Assembly (NCBI RefSeq): GCF_004569295.1
Contig: NZ_SPQC01000008.1
Location: 1 to 64,000 of the forward strand
DNA length: 64,000 bases
Direction: 5' to 3'
DNA from: Rothia nasimurium
Lineage (GTDB): Bacteria; Actinomycetota; Actinomycetes; Actinomycetales; Micrococcaceae
Below are positions 1 through 9,154 of this stretch, piece after piece. The notes under the pieces were generated by a model. The model had not been told where the DNA came from. It made no database searches and was given only the letters and a program-made list of their open reading frames with translations. The first letter of the stretch is position 1. The number at the start of each line of letters is the position of its first letter. Made by a program: the position numbers and the translations under genes.

Positions 1-150
1 GTCAGGCGGTTGATGACTATATCTATTGGTATAACAACGGTAGGCTTCAGGAGCGATTAAAGGGCCTGGCTCCGATGGGGTATCGGAGCCAGGCTTTGGC
101 AGCCCTGACGGTCTAGGATTAAACCAGTCCAACTTTCGGGGGCTAGTTCA
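1..150 (+). mobile_element. Right end of an IS3-family insertion sequence
   Basis: The window opens inside an insertion sequence. A transposase tail ends at 116, and the next bases (about 126-150) look like a typical IS3-family right inverted repeat: its reverse complement begins TGAAC, carries a CCCCCGAAAG core, and the element ends in CA at 150. The left part lies outside the window. Only 19 bases separate this end from the 38-bp attachment repeat at 170. The exact end position is inferred from family resemblance, because the other inverted repeat cannot be seen. Confidence 0.6.
3..116 (+). CDS. IS3-family transposase, C-terminal fragment (5' end off window)
   Basis: Reading frame 3 is open from the window edge to the TAG at 114-116 and gives 37 residues. 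They contain YIYWYNNGRLQ, then LKGLAPMGYR. This is the conserved tail of the DDE (rve) integrase domain of IS3/IS150-type OrfB transposases, around and after the last catalytic glutamate. The rest of the gene lies to the left, so whether it is intact cannot be judged. Confidence 0.75.
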   Translation, partial: QAVDDYIYWYNNGRLQERLKGLAPMGYRSQALAALTV

Positions 151-163
151 AAACCAGCGGGGC

Positions 164-3100
164 CTATTGTGTGCGCCCTGTGGGGCTCGAACCCACGACC
201 CACGGATATACGTGCGGTTGTGCAGCCCCTCGTTGCAGTGTCGAGATGATTTGCTCTTGAATGAACTTCAAATAAAAGAAAACCCACCGAGTCGTCACTC
301 TCTCGCTGGCTTGGATAGTCGTACAATCAGAGGCGAAGATAGGTTCTGCCCAGTAATTTACATATCCGGCATTAGCACCAGATGCACTTACCGTAATAAC
401 GTGAGCTTCTCGGTTAGCTTTATCTGTTAGATATGCATGTTGCTTACCACCAGCAACAACCTTAACGTCTCCCTCACCGGCAGACTGCTGCGTTATGGTC
501 TCGCCCTTACGAATATCAACGTTGACCAGTTTCCCTAATGTTATTAACGGGTACACTGAGTTAACGGAAATTTTTTTATCAGCAGTTAAGGTTATAACAT
601 TTGCGAAAGAAGGCCTGGAAAAATTAAATAGCTCAGAGGTATCAATGAAAGATAAATATTTTTTCTTCTCTGTAGAGACCTCGTGTTTCTGGCCAGCAAA
701 AGAAGTGCGGATGGCGGCAGCCAAAGTTCCAGGTGCTTGCCTATCTTTTTCATCGTATAGCATTCCACCTGGCTTAATAATTTTTATGCCTTCACTACCT
801 TTGCGGTTGCTCCAGTCGTATCCTAAGAACTCTTTTTGTAGTTTATTTTCAGAAGGAGCCGTAATCACCAAAGTTTGGCAGTTGTGGGAAAGTGCAAAGT
901 ATCGCAGTTTCTCTTGCTCAAGTGTGCGGGCATGGGTATAGAAACGAATTAAACGACGTTGCTCTTTTTCGTCTTTGCTCAATTCTTTGAATATTTTCTT
1001 CTTTGTAAAATCTATCCAGGCTTTAGAGTCGTTAAATGTTACCCAGTAATTCTTGAAATAGTCTATCTTTTCGATATATTCTACTGTTGCATTTTGGTCG
1101 ATGACGATAGCGCGGTACTCGTCTTCAGCAACGTGGATACGACTAAGGTATGCGCTGAAGATAGCCTCATCATCCCAGCCAGCTAAGTCAGCCCCCGAGA
1201 GAATAGACTGAACTGTATCATCAATCAGGTGAATCTGTTCGGGCGGAGTCGTGTACTTCTCCAAAAACAGTACTACCGTGTTTGTTCCTGTCGCTGCAAA
1301 TGTTTTACTTCCTAATTGCACAACAGCTCTAATCATGAAATTTTTCATAAGCACTTCACGTGCTGCGGCATAGCTTTTGGGCTCGTTGGTGAGGAATGAA
1401 GAGGGCAAGATAATGGCGGCGAGTCCCTGAGCTTTCAGCAACTGAGCCATACGCTCTATAAATAGTGTTTCTATTTCCCCACCGGTATCACTCACAGCAT
1501 GTATCACTTGGGATGTATTATGCGTCAGGTGCAGGTGCTGTTTGAACGCTTTAACTGAGTAGGGCGGATTCGCTACGAGGATATCAAAGTGATGGTTGTT
1601 GATACCTTGATCAGGGTGATTATCCAGGCCGTCACCGAATACTATGGTCCCCTCCCCTGCCCCGTTCATGAAGAGAGATACTTTGGAGACACGGGCAAGA
1701 CGGTAATCTTTTTCGATACCGTGGATATGGTTCCGTACCCATTGGTTATTTCGCGCCTCTTCTTGGGTTGAAGTAGAAACGTCCGCACCGAGTACACTGT
1801 TCACAGCAGAGACAGCTTCTGTTAAAAAATGCCCTGAGCCGCATGCATAATCAATTATTCTAGGGTACTTATTCTCTGCTACTCTTTGAACGAAGCGTTC
1901 TAAAGGCAGTGAATCCCAGATAAATCTCGTGATGGGCATGGGGGTGAAAAATTGTCCCTCGTTCTGCTTGAAGCCCTTATTAAGCAGTTGCTCAAAGAGA
2001 TCACCTAGAAACTGGTGCTTAGAGGGGTAAACAATCCGGTGGCGCTCAAAAAGCTGAACCACCTCGATAAGAACCTTGCTATTTTGCAAGAAAAGCTCTT
2101 CGTTATGGACATCTTTAAAGGCAAAGTCATTATTTGAATAATACTTCAGCTTGCGGATGACCTCACTGAGGTCCTCAATAGCTTTTTTGCGATTTTCTTT
2201 AGTGTAGTTTTTGAAGAGCTCTTCAGGGTAGGCAGAGGATACGTAAAACATCTCCTCCTTCATGAACTCTTCCATTCCTTTTTTATGCAAGAGTTGCAAT
2301 CGGTCTTGAAGATTTTCGTAGGTATCGACCCCTAGGCGATACTGGAAGTCAACGATATCATTGTCAGTCTTTTCGTATTCATCAACCAGTTTACAAATAA
2401 AAAGAGCAATCAGTTTATTGAATGCGTTTTCCTTATCTGACACATTGTTATGGCGAAGAATTTCTTCAAACTGATTGACGATTTTGCTAGCATCTGACTC
2501 ACTAAATTCTTTAAGATACTTTTTACGTAGAGGGAGTACTTGAACATTATAGGCAGAGGCTTCGCTATTGAATATAAGATCGCCTCGACGCAGCTGCCCG
2601 TAGGTCTCTTTCCACACTGAAAAAAGTTGTGAAACTGTAGTTGCTTCTTGATAAAGGGTGATTGTCCCGTCTTTGAGCTTCTGCTTCTTCTTCTCCGGGT
2701 CATCGAATACAGGTATAACCTCTGCCTGATGTACTACAGAATTTTCGATAAAGTCCGTTGTGTAAAGACATAACCATTGGGCTGAGCCTTCTTGTTGGCG
2801 ATATGAGAAGAGCTGTCCACCATCTGCGAGAATTTTTCGGTACTCTCTATTATATTCCGCGCCTGGCGTTTTGCATTCAATGATAGTGATGACATTCTCA
2901 CCGTTAGCGTCGTATACGCAGATGTCCGCTCTTCCACCTTTTGCTTCGTGCCCCAGCTTCCAGCGTTTTTCTAGTTCGATGTGCTCAGGGCGGTACCCTT
3001 TTTGAAGAAGTCTGAATACACATTCAAGTACCACAAAGTTTTCTGGGTGGGAAAAGTTTGTGGTTTGCTTTTCATTGACTCTTAAAGTCTCAGGGTAGAC

Positions 3101-3232
3101 TATTTTCTCAGCTTCAAAGTCTACTTCTATTGCTTCGCCCCTTAGAGGGTTATATACACCATACAGCTTCTTCCCACATTGTTCGAAGCCTAAAGAAAGA
3201 AGAGCTGTCTTCAGGTTGCTTTTAGTTATCAT
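164..3232 (-). CDS. Single-chain restriction-modification enzyme (nuclease + N6-adenine methylase + partial specificity domain)
   Basis: Fused enzyme of 1022 residues resembling Type IIG or Type I-derived systems: it would methylate adenine at its target and cut unmodified DNA. An N-terminal HsdR-like PD-(D/E)XK nuclease has ADICVYD then IIECKTPG at residues 102-124. The N6 methylase follows, with SAM motif DYACGSGHF at 461-469 and catalytic NPPY at 555-558. The last ~120 residues start a HsdS-like target recognition domain and stop after the family motif GAAQPHVYP, where the frame enters the attachment repeat and adds WVVGSSPTGRTQ. The C-terminus therefore looks truncated by recombination and specificity may be damaged. 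Start chosen at ATG 3232, preceded by AGGGGC; a longer frame to 3379 has no support. The gene is low-GC, stands alone, and has no separate hsdR or hsdS nearby. Confidence 0.8.
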   Translation of the reverse strand: MITKSNLKTALLSLGFEQCGKKLYGVYNPLRGEAIEVDFEAEKIVYPETLRVNEKQTTNFSHPENFVVLECVFRLLQKGYRPEHIELEKRWKLGHEAKGGRADICVYDANGENVITIIECKTPGAEYNREYRKILADGGQLFSYRQQEGSAQWLCLYTTDFIENSVVHQAEVIPVFDDPEKKKQKLKDGTITLYQEATTVSQLFSVWKETYGQLRRGDLIFNSEASAYNVQVLPLRKKYLKEFSESDASKIVNQFEEILRHNNVSDKENAFNKLIALFICKLVDEYEKTDNDIVDFQYRLGVDTYENLQDRLQLLHKKGMEEFMKEEMFYVSSAYPEELFKNYTKENRKKAIEDLSEVIRKLKYYSNNDFAFKDVHNEELFLQNSKVLIEVVQLFERHRIVYPSKHQFLGDLFEQLLNKGFKQNEGQFFTPMPITRFIWDSLPLERFVQRVAENKYPRIIDYACGSGHFLTEAVSAVNSVLGADVSTSTQEEARNNQWVRNHIHGIEKDYRLARVSKVSLFMNGAGEGTIVFGDGLDNHPDQGINNHHFDILVANPPYSVKAFKQHLHLTHNTSQVIHAVSDTGGEIETLFIERMAQLLKAQGLAAIILPSSFLTNEPKSYAAAREVLMKNFMIRAVVQLGSKTFAATGTNTVVLFLEKYTTPPEQIHLIDDTVQSILSGADLAGWDDEAIFSAYLSRIHVAEDEYRAIVIDQNATVEYIEKIDYFKNYWVTFNDSKAWIDFTKKKIFKELSKDEKEQRRLIRFYTHARTLEQEKLRYFALSHNCQTLVITAPSENKLQKEFLGYDWSNRKGSEGIKIIKPGGMLYDEKDRQAPGTLAAAIRTSFAGQKHEVSTEKKKYLSFIDTSELFNFSRPSFANVITLTADKKISVNSVYPLITLGKLVNVDIRKGETITQQSAGEGDVKVVAGGKQHAYLTDKANREAHVITVSASGANAGYVNYWAEPIFASDCTTIQASERVTTRWVFFYLKFIQEQIISTLQRGAAQPHVYPWVVGSSPTGRTQ
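170..207. repeat. Left attachment repeat (38 bp, tRNA-Lys 3' end copy)
   Basis: These 38 bases are identical to 26151-26188, which cover the 3' part of the tRNA-Lys gene (T arm, acceptor strand and up to the anticodon arm). Identity stops at both ends: the flanking bases differ on each side. This is the usual footprint of site-specific integration into a tRNA 3' end, with the tRNA regenerated at one end. The restriction enzyme gene on the minus strand reads through this repeat and stops just beyond it. Confidence 0.8.
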
Positions 3233-3468
3233 GTTTTCTGCCCCTAGCGAGAAGTTATGATTTTTGGTGTGATAGGTTCCGGCCAAGAATGCGCCCCACA
3301 GCCTATACTTATACAGTTTACGTGGCAACTTTCGGCCACCTTGCGCTGCACCCTCCAATTTTACATTGCCACCATGCAAGCAGAACGTTTACTTCCATAT
3401 GGTTTCTGGATAGCAGCCCAATAGTAGGGCCCTAGGGCTTCATCCCAGACAGAACGCGCAAAGCATAC

Positions 3469-3496
3469 TTGACTAGTGGATACATAAAACTACATA
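3469..3496 (+). promoter_or_regulatory. Candidate promoter for the 38-residue peptide
   Basis: TTGACT at 3469-3474 and TACATA at 3491-3496 are separated by 16 bases, a plausible sigma-70 pair. Transcription would start near 3503 and give a leader of about 150 bases before the small peptide gene at 3654. Nothing else on the plus strand needs this promoter. The region 3380-3600 otherwise holds no gene. Confidence 0.45.
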
Positions 3497-3556
3497 TGCT
3501 GTATAGACAGCCTAGCTCTAGTTACATGAAATAGCCCCAAATAATACAAAGCACCA

Positions 3557-3630
3557 GATGTGCCGGCCTAGTATTTCGCATCTTCCACGAGGTTTTAAGA
3601 GATGTGCCGAGCAAGCCTGCCCGGCACATC
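3557..3630 (+). promoter_or_regulatory. Leader with two direct repeats and one complementary arm
   Basis: GATGTGCCG occurs at 3557-3565 and again at 3601-3609. Its reverse complement CGGCACATC is at 3622-3630. Either copy can pair with the single complementary arm, so two alternative hairpins are possible upstream of the ribosome binding site of the small peptide gene. Such choices are typical of attenuators and of leaders of type I toxin messages. No antisense promoter was identified. Confidence 0.4.
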
Positions 3631-3653
3631 AAAATAATATAGTGAGGTGATTC

Positions 3654-3770
3654 ATGTCGATACTCGACATAATCGGCCTCATCGGAAGTCTCATCACTAT
3701 CAGATACCTCATCAAGGATATCCTCAGATGGGCGATAGGCTCGGCAAAGCCTACCGATGACGCTAAATAA
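3654..3770 (+). CDS. Small hydrophobic peptide, possible type I toxin-like
   Basis: A 38-residue frame starts at ATG 3654 with GAGGTG eight bases upstream and ends with TAA at 3770. The first ~28 residues (MSILDIIGLIGSLITIRYLI...) are strongly hydrophobic or amphipathic; the tail AKPTDDAK is polar. This architecture resembles Fst/Ldr-type toxins of plasmid stability systems and small membrane peptides, but I see no specific sequence match. The long structured leader, the own promoter and the 14-bp hairpin directly after the stop support a real transcription unit on a plasmid-like element. Function is inference. Confidence 0.5.
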   Translation: MSILDIIGLIGSLITIRYLIKDILRWAIGSAKPTDDAK

Positions 3771-3774
3771 CTAG

Positions 3775-3809
3775 GTGAGGGCCTGCCCCTGCTACGGGTA
3801 GGTCTTCAC
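3775..3809 (+). terminator. Hairpin after the small peptide gene
   Basis: Bases 3775-3788 pair with 3796-3809 through a 14-bp stem that uses several G-T pairs, with a seven-base loop. It begins five bases after the stop codon at 3770. There is no T-run, so it may be a stabiliser or a structured 3' end rather than a classical terminator. Confidence 0.4.
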
Positions 3810-3845
3810 CCCTCACTATACAGCAGAGGGGACACGAATAGACAC

Positions 3846-4004
3846 ATGAAAGTCTCAAGAACAACTTTCCTATTGTGCAGTCTCATGGCTATCTCTTGGG
3901 TGGCTCTGGCTGCGTCCTCTCCCGTATGGTGGCGGCTGGTAGCAGCAACGCTTTTTATGACGTTGGCAGTTGCCACTGGGTTCTTACGCACTCGTAAGAA
4001 CTAA
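3846..4004 (+). CDS. Small membrane protein of 52 residues
   Basis: The frame begins at ATG 3846 and ends at TAA 4004. It encodes two hydrophobic stretches (about residues 7-24 and 30-46) with basic ends (MKVSRT at the start, LRTRKN at the end), so a two-span or signal-anchored membrane peptide is likely. An AGAGGGG stretch about 14 bases upstream is a distant ribosome binding site. It lies between the small peptide gene and the terminator at 4011. No family is recognised; the reality of the gene rests on its membrane-like composition and fit to the gap. Confidence 0.4.
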   Translation: MKVSRTTFLLCSLMAISWVALAASSPVWWRLVAATLFMTLAVATGFLRTRKN

Positions 4005-4010
4005 GAGAAA

Positions 4011-4046
4011 CCGCCTCTCAACCTTCATTTGAAGGTTGAGAGGCGG
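4011..4046. terminator. Perfect 17-bp hairpin terminator
   Basis: Bases 4011-4027 are perfectly complementary to 4030-4046. On the minus strand the hairpin is followed by TTTCTCTT, so it should end the relaxase transcript, whose stop codon is at 4067. It may also stop plus-strand transcription from the small membrane protein gene. Confidence 0.7.
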
Positions 4047-4066
4047 CTAAATTAACCGACAGGAGA

Positions 4067-7000
4067 CTAAAGACGCGGTCCGCGACGGGAAAACTCCTGC
4101 TGCTCAGCACCCCGGCTCGCTTGCTGAGGAGCTTGGGATTCCATAGGCTTCATAGCCTTCACCTTGGCTGCTAGCTGGCTCAAGGAATCCGCACTACTGC
4201 TTTGAGCTCGCTTGCTCTTGAGCTCAGCAACGACCTTGGCCTGCTCCAGGTTGGCCTTAGCCTGAGCAAACTGCTGCTGGGCTACCGTCACCTGCTGTTC
4301 AGCCCACTGGTAAACCGGAACAGTATTGAGCCATTGCCTATCGTTACTAGGCTTCGTCACACTACCGTAGACAGCTATGTACTGCTCCTCTAGGAAATGG
4401 TACTTGCGTTCAGCGTGCTTAATCCTCTGGGGGTTACCAGATTCTAGGGCCTTATCATAGCCATACTCTGCCTTGCTCAGTAACTTCCAGTCAGCAAAAG
4501 CAGAGCGGAGTACATCGGATTCCACCAAAGACCGGTGGGCCTGAGCTTGGGCAACAGTCCCCTTAGCAATATTGGCCTGGTTCAGTGCCTCGACTAAGGT
4601 AGAGTCTCCAACCTTGTGAGCTAGACGCTGGGCCACTTCCATCACCTTCTTTTCCTCCTGTTTCCTTACCCGGTCAAGATCAAAATCTTTGTCGGTCAGA
4701 GGTTTGATTTCCCGCTGGGCCTCAATGAGCTGCTGCACTTCAGAGACTTTATACTTCTGCGCATAGGCAAACTCAGCGTCCAGAGCCTGATCAGTGAGCC
4801 TATTTGGAGCAATCCAGGTTGAAGAGAGACGAGAACGCTTATGAACATCAATAACCTGCTCTTGCAGATAGGCGCCCCGCTCACCCTCTCTGTATTTCTT
4901 AGGCACAGCATTTGTCTCGTAGTCAGGGACATTGTATTTGTGGCGGTAGGCTTCTACCTCAGCAGCTACCCGGTACCAGTGTCTAGCATTACGGGTGTTA
5001 GCAGGCACAGGCCCTAGTTCCTTGGTCCACTCAGGCTGCTGGGCAGCTAGTTGACGGCCGCGAAGTTCAATCAGCTCAGCGATCTGCTTACGGTGCTGGG
5101 TGAGCGCTGCCTTAAAGTCGCCGGGAGTGTACTGGTCTTTCTCCCAGAAAGTATCAAGGCTGTAGCGCGAGATACCCTGCTGAACAACGTTTTTAGGTGC
5201 TGGTTGTTCCAGGGTCGGCAGCAGGTTCTGGCGCATCTTTTGTTCATGTACCAGAGCGTCTCGAACGGTGAATTTAGCCTTGGAGCGCGGAATCTCTCCA
5301 CGCACTAGTTTCTCTACTTCTTGCTGCTCGGCTGAGGCCCAGCGACGGCGGGCAATCTCAGCAGACATCTGACTGACCTTCTCATTGAGCTGGGCGTAGG
5401 CCTGAGGATCTTTTTCGTTGGCTGTTAGGGCCTTGTTAGTCTGCACCAGGCGCTGGCGGAGCTCATCGGTAGGGGCTAGAGCATAGGGGTAGGATGCCCA
5501 GTTCGGTTGCTCAAGCTTACGTTCTGAAAGGGGAATGGTTGTTTTCTTAGCTTGATGAACCAGCCGGTCAAGGTGCTCGTCGCTGATAGCTGCTAGAGGG
5601 CTGCGCAGGGTATGCGTCCGTTTCTGGGCGTCATCTTCGCGGATATTTTGGATACGCCAGTGCAGTACAGCAGCTACGTCCTTTGCATTCCCTAATTCTC
5701 CTGAGGAATAAGCTCGGCTGAGGACTTCTACTGGATCTAGGCCGTGGCGGTAAGTATCTGCCAGCTCATGGGCTAGGGCACCCCAAGCAGGACATGAGGC
5801 TAGAGCCCGCGCTGTGGGCTCTCCTAGAGCGTGGGCTGCAACGGTTTTCATGCCTTCTTCAGTAGCCCGCACCGATAGGTCCTCATAGATATCGATGCGG
5901 TGGGCAATATTCAGGTGTTCATCGTAGAGACGCTGGACTTCTTCATGGACTGAGAGATTAGTGTCGTAGTTATTGGTGATGGCTTCGAGGACTTCTGCCT
6001 GGGTGTTGTTCTCGTCGGTAACGACGTAGAGGTTGTTAGAGTCTCGTCCTCGTGAGAGGGCAACGTAGGCTCCGGCTCGGTCGGTGGAGGAGGTGACTGC
6101 TGCGTGGACGGTATCGACGGTTGAGCCTTGGGCCCGGTTGATGGTGGCAGCATACCCTAGCTCTACCTCAGTTTTAACGTAGCTTTCTGGAAGGGTGATA
6201 ACCCCGCCGCTAGCCTGGTTTTTGACTTTCAGAGAACCGTCTTTGTGTACGTGTTTAACAATCCAGAGATCCCCGTTTTTGACGAAATCCTTTCCTCGAT
6301 TGAGCAGTAATCTTCGGTTATTTTCGCGGGTAACAATGACGTCCCCCTTGTATGCGCGAGATCCGGTGTGCAAGGTGGTATAGGTCCCGGTCTTTACCTT
6401 GCCTAAATCGATAGCTCGCACCTGGGCTAGTTCGCTGAGTCTGGTGACCTCGTCATTGGTACCAGCGAGCATAAGCGAGTTCTTACCCTCTTCGGTGTCT
6501 TTAGCCCAGGCAGCAAAGACACTATCGAGCATGGTTTGGGATTCGCCAGAAACTATCCGGTTGTTCTCTAGGTACCAGTCAAAGGGCTTATCAGCTCCGT
6601 TGATGGCCGGTTCGCGTAAGGCTAGAGAGGCTGCCGCTTCTTCCTGATTGCGGAAGCGGTAGACATCCTCAAGGTAAGTTGCGCCTGCTTCTCGTTCGAT
6701 CAAGCGGAGGGCTCCGCCTGAGCCGATGGCTGCTAGCTGTCGGTAGTCACCGATACCTCGGACTACTGCCCCGTTAGCCTTGGCCATACGAATAATTGCA
6801 GCCAGCTTCGGCGTAGAGACCATGCCGATCTCATCGACGAGCAGCATATCGCCGGGGTTCAGTTCCATCGGCGTGATGAGGAACTTATCAAGAGTATCGG
6901 CTTCAATACCTAGTTCCTGACGCATAACGGACGCGGCTGCCGCGGTGGGTGCAAGACCGATTACTTGACGTCCTGCTGCGGTAGCTGCTGCAACGGTGAG

Positions 7001-9148
7001 CTTAGAGCTGGAGGTTTTACCAGCGCCGGCCGGGCCGATACCGATTGATAGTAGTTTCTGGCTGGTGGCAAAGTCCTTGGCCATAGCCCGCTGGGCATCA
7101 GAGATCAAAGCACCTGATTCAAGTAGCTTCTGCTCTTCTTGGGCGAAGATTTCAGGGGTTGAAGAAGGGATGCTGTGGTGGATGGTCGCAGCCTCAATGA
7201 TGGCCTGTTCATCGTTGAGGATGCGGTGGGAGGTGAAGACTTTATAGTCAGCGTTCAGGTAGATGCTGGTGCCGTCTTTACGGCGTGCTGAGTCTGGATA
7301 GAGCTGCTCTTCATAGTTATTGAGGTTGATAGAGACAGCCTCAGTGGCCTTGAGAGTGGAACGGAATTTATCCTCGTCAATACCGGCGCCACCGGTTATA
7401 TCCCGGAAGTAGCGTTGGGCTTCAGCTTCGATATTGGATTTGCGCCAGGTGCTACGAGATTCTTCTAACCGGGCAATAATTTTGTGAGCGTGTTCAATAT
7501 CTGAGGTGGCAAGGGCCTGAGCGATGTCCTTGGCAATAGAGCTGGCCTGCTTGGTGCTCTCACGTTTAAGATGCTTGAGCAGGTCTTCCCCAGTAGGGAG
7601 TTTAAGCTTGGATTCGTTGACAGACTGAACCCACTGGGTGTTGAGCTCTGAAAGAGATTTCACCTCACCTTTGGAGGGACGGGTCTCTAAAGTAGCCTGC
7701 TGTTGAAGCTTAATGCGCTGGTTAGCATTGGGTGGGTAGCCGTGGTTTTCGATGAACTGCTCAACGAGTTTATCGAGGGTTCCATCGATGTCTTGGCGGC
7801 GAGCTGAGAAGTGATGGATGGCTTCTTCATTGATACCGGCAAGCTCATGAATAACTCCACCGTGCTTTTTACGGGCTGCAAATTCTAGACCTAAATCTTG
7901 ATGGATGTGCTTAGCGATTTGGGTGTTGTAAAGCTCGGATGCTGCCACATTGTAGGAGTAGAGCATCCGCCCATCCAGGGTAAGCCAGCGCCCATCCTGG
8001 CCTTGAACCTTGTTTGCGATGACCATGTGGTCGTGGATGTTGGGGTCGCCTTCGCGGGAATCATAGTGGCGGTATTTGGTGGCGATGATGCCACTGTCAA
8101 CGTCTTCTTGGGCTATACCGCCTTGGCCTCGGCGGGTGTAGATGACCTGGGATTCAAGGTAGTGTACGACGTCTTGGATAGCCTTTTCGTGGGCATTTTC
8201 GATACCGGTTCGCAGGGTTTCATCTCCCAGTCCCCAAGCAATCGAGACGGATTTGGGAGGGGTGAGTACGGCGTCAAAACCTGTGATGATTTGTTGCTTG
8301 GCGGTGGATTGCTGGGCCATCCATTTGCGCAGTTCTACATCGTTTTTAGGTTCGCGGTGGTGCTCTTGTCGGAAGGTAATTGCACCTGCTTCGCGTTTTA
8401 TGGCGCGTAGTTCAGCACCGGATGCTTGGCGGTGTTGTTGGCGGAAGAAGGCAGCTTTTTTCTCTTCAAGCAGGCGCATATAGGGGGTGTCTGCTTGCTT
8501 GAAGGTGTGGGTGTTTTCGGCCTGCTGGTTGTCCTTGGTGCGAGCTGCTTGTTCTGCTTTTTGAGCGTGGGAGGCTGCTAGTTTTTTCTCCCAGTCGCTC
8601 ATTTTGTAGGTGCGCAGGAAGTTTTGTTTGAGGGCTTCTTTGTCGTCAATATCGGTGCCTGAGGGGTAGGGGCTGAGGTCGTTTCCGCTCTCTTCTAGCT
8701 TGGCAAGACGATGGCTAATTGTGCGTTGAGCGAGTCGTTTACCATCCTCTGATAGGTACTCTGCTATCTCTTCTTGGATCTTCCCGCAGCGCTTAGCGTA
8801 GACGGTTTCCCACATCTTCTGTGCGAACTCTAGCCGCTTCTCTTCATAGGCTTGAGTTTTGATTTCAATGTAGTTTAGAGCCCGGTTCTTGAGCACATCC
8901 GAGAGTTCTTCTCGGGTTACAGGAAGCTTATAGCCAGAGAAGAGGATGTCCATCTGATGTTCAGAAACAGTCCCGTGTAGCTCTAATTGGGCTGCTCCTG
9001 AGCCCACCCATTGACCGGGTGGTAGCCCTTCGACGGTGTAGTAGTCACCGATTTTTCGCCCCTTAGCACGCAGAACATCGCCGCTTGCGATCTCCTGGGT
9101 GTAGTAGCGCCAACCGTCCCCGGCTGAGAGCTTGTGAAGGGTCATCAT
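4067..9148 (-). CDS. traA: MobF-type conjugative relaxase/helicase (TraA/TrwC-like)
   Basis: Protein of 1693 residues that should nick the plasmid at oriT, stay bound to the 5' end and unwind DNA for transfer. The relaxase domain carries the three-histidine metal motif HYDSREGDPNIHDH near residues 358-371. A RecD-like helicase follows: Walker A GPAGAGKT near 704, Walker B LLVDEIGM near 768, and INRAQGST near 1003. The last ~600 residues are charged and helical, as in actinobacterial TraA. The start at 9148 is six bases after a TAGAAT box, so the message may be leaderless; a second ATG is the next codon. No coupling protein or mating-pore genes are present, so the element is probably mobilisable rather than self-transmissible. 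Confidence 0.9.
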   Translation of the reverse strand: MMTLHKLSAGDGWRYYTQEIASGDVLRAKGRKIGDYYTVEGLPPGQWVGSGAAQLELHGTVSEHQMDILFSGYKLPVTREELSDVLKNRALNYIEIKTQAYEEKRLEFAQKMWETVYAKRCGKIQEEIAEYLSEDGKRLAQRTISHRLAKLEESGNDLSPYPSGTDIDDKEALKQNFLRTYKMSDWEKKLAASHAQKAEQAARTKDNQQAENTHTFKQADTPYMRLLEEKKAAFFRQQHRQASGAELRAIKREAGAITFRQEHHREPKNDVELRKWMAQQSTAKQQIITGFDAVLTPPKSVSIAWGLGDETLRTGIENAHEKAIQDVVHYLESQVIYTRRGQGGIAQEDVDSGIIATKYRHYDSREGDPNIHDHMVIANKVQGQDGRWLTLDGRMLYSYNVAASELYNTQIAKHIHQDLGLEFAARKKHGGVIHELAGINEEAIHHFSARRQDIDGTLDKLVEQFIENHGYPPNANQRIKLQQQATLETRPSKGEVKSLSELNTQWVQSVNESKLKLPTGEDLLKHLKRESTKQASSIAKDIAQALATSDIEHAHKIIARLEESRSTWRKSNIEAEAQRYFRDITGGAGIDEDKFRSTLKATEAVSINLNNYEEQLYPDSARRKDGTSIYLNADYKVFTSHRILNDEQAIIEAATIHHSIPSSTPEIFAQEEQKLLESGALISDAQRAMAKDFATSQKLLSIGIGPAGAGKTSSSKLTVAAATAAGRQVIGLAPTAAAASVMRQELGIEADTLDKFLITPMELNPGDMLLVDEIGMVSTPKLAAIIRMAKANGAVVRGIGDYRQLAAIGSGGALRLIEREAGATYLEDVYRFRNQEEAAASLALREPAINGADKPFDWYLENNRIVSGESQTMLDSVFAAWAKDTEEGKNSLMLAGTNDEVTRLSELAQVRAIDLGKVKTGTYTTLHTGSRAYKGDVIVTRENNRRLLLNRGKDFVKNGDLWIVKHVHKDGSLKVKNQASGGVITLPESYVKTEVELGYAATINRAQGSTVDTVHAAVTSSTDRAGAYVALSRGRDSNNLYVVTDENNTQAEVLEAITNNYDTNLSVHEEVQRLYDEHLNIAHRIDIYEDLSVRATEEGMKTVAAHALGEPTARALASCPAWGALAHELADTYRHGLDPVEVLSRAYSSGELGNAKDVAAVLHWRIQNIREDDAQKRTHTLRSPLAAISDEHLDRLVHQAKKTTIPLSERKLEQPNWASYPYALAPTDELRQRLVQTNKALTANEKDPQAYAQLNEKVSQMSAEIARRRWASAEQQEVEKLVRGEIPRSKAKFTVRDALVHEQKMRQNLLPTLEQPAPKNVVQQGISRYSLDTFWEKDQYTPGDFKAALTQHRKQIAELIELRGRQLAAQQPEWTKELGPVPANTRNARHWYRVAAEVEAYRHKYNVPDYETNAVPKKYREGERGAYLQEQVIDVHKRSRLSSTWIAPNRLTDQALDAEFAYAQKYKVSEVQQLIEAQREIKPLTDKDFDLDRVRKQEEKKVMEVAQRLAHKVGDSTLVEALNQANIAKGTVAQAQAHRSLVESDVLRSAFADWKLLSKAEYGYDKALESGNPQRIKHAERKYHFLEEQYIAVYGSVTKPSNDRQWLNTVPVYQWAEQQVTVAQQQFAQAKANLEQAKVVAELKSKRAQSSSADSLSQLAAKVKAMKPMESQAPQQASRGAEQQEFSRRGPRL

Positions 9149-9154
9149 AGGGAT

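Noticed and set aside
3806..3991. 61-residue minus-strand frame opposite the small membrane protein
   Set aside because: It has no ribosome site and overlaps the hairpin at 3775-3809; the plus-strand frame has a clear membrane-protein pattern.
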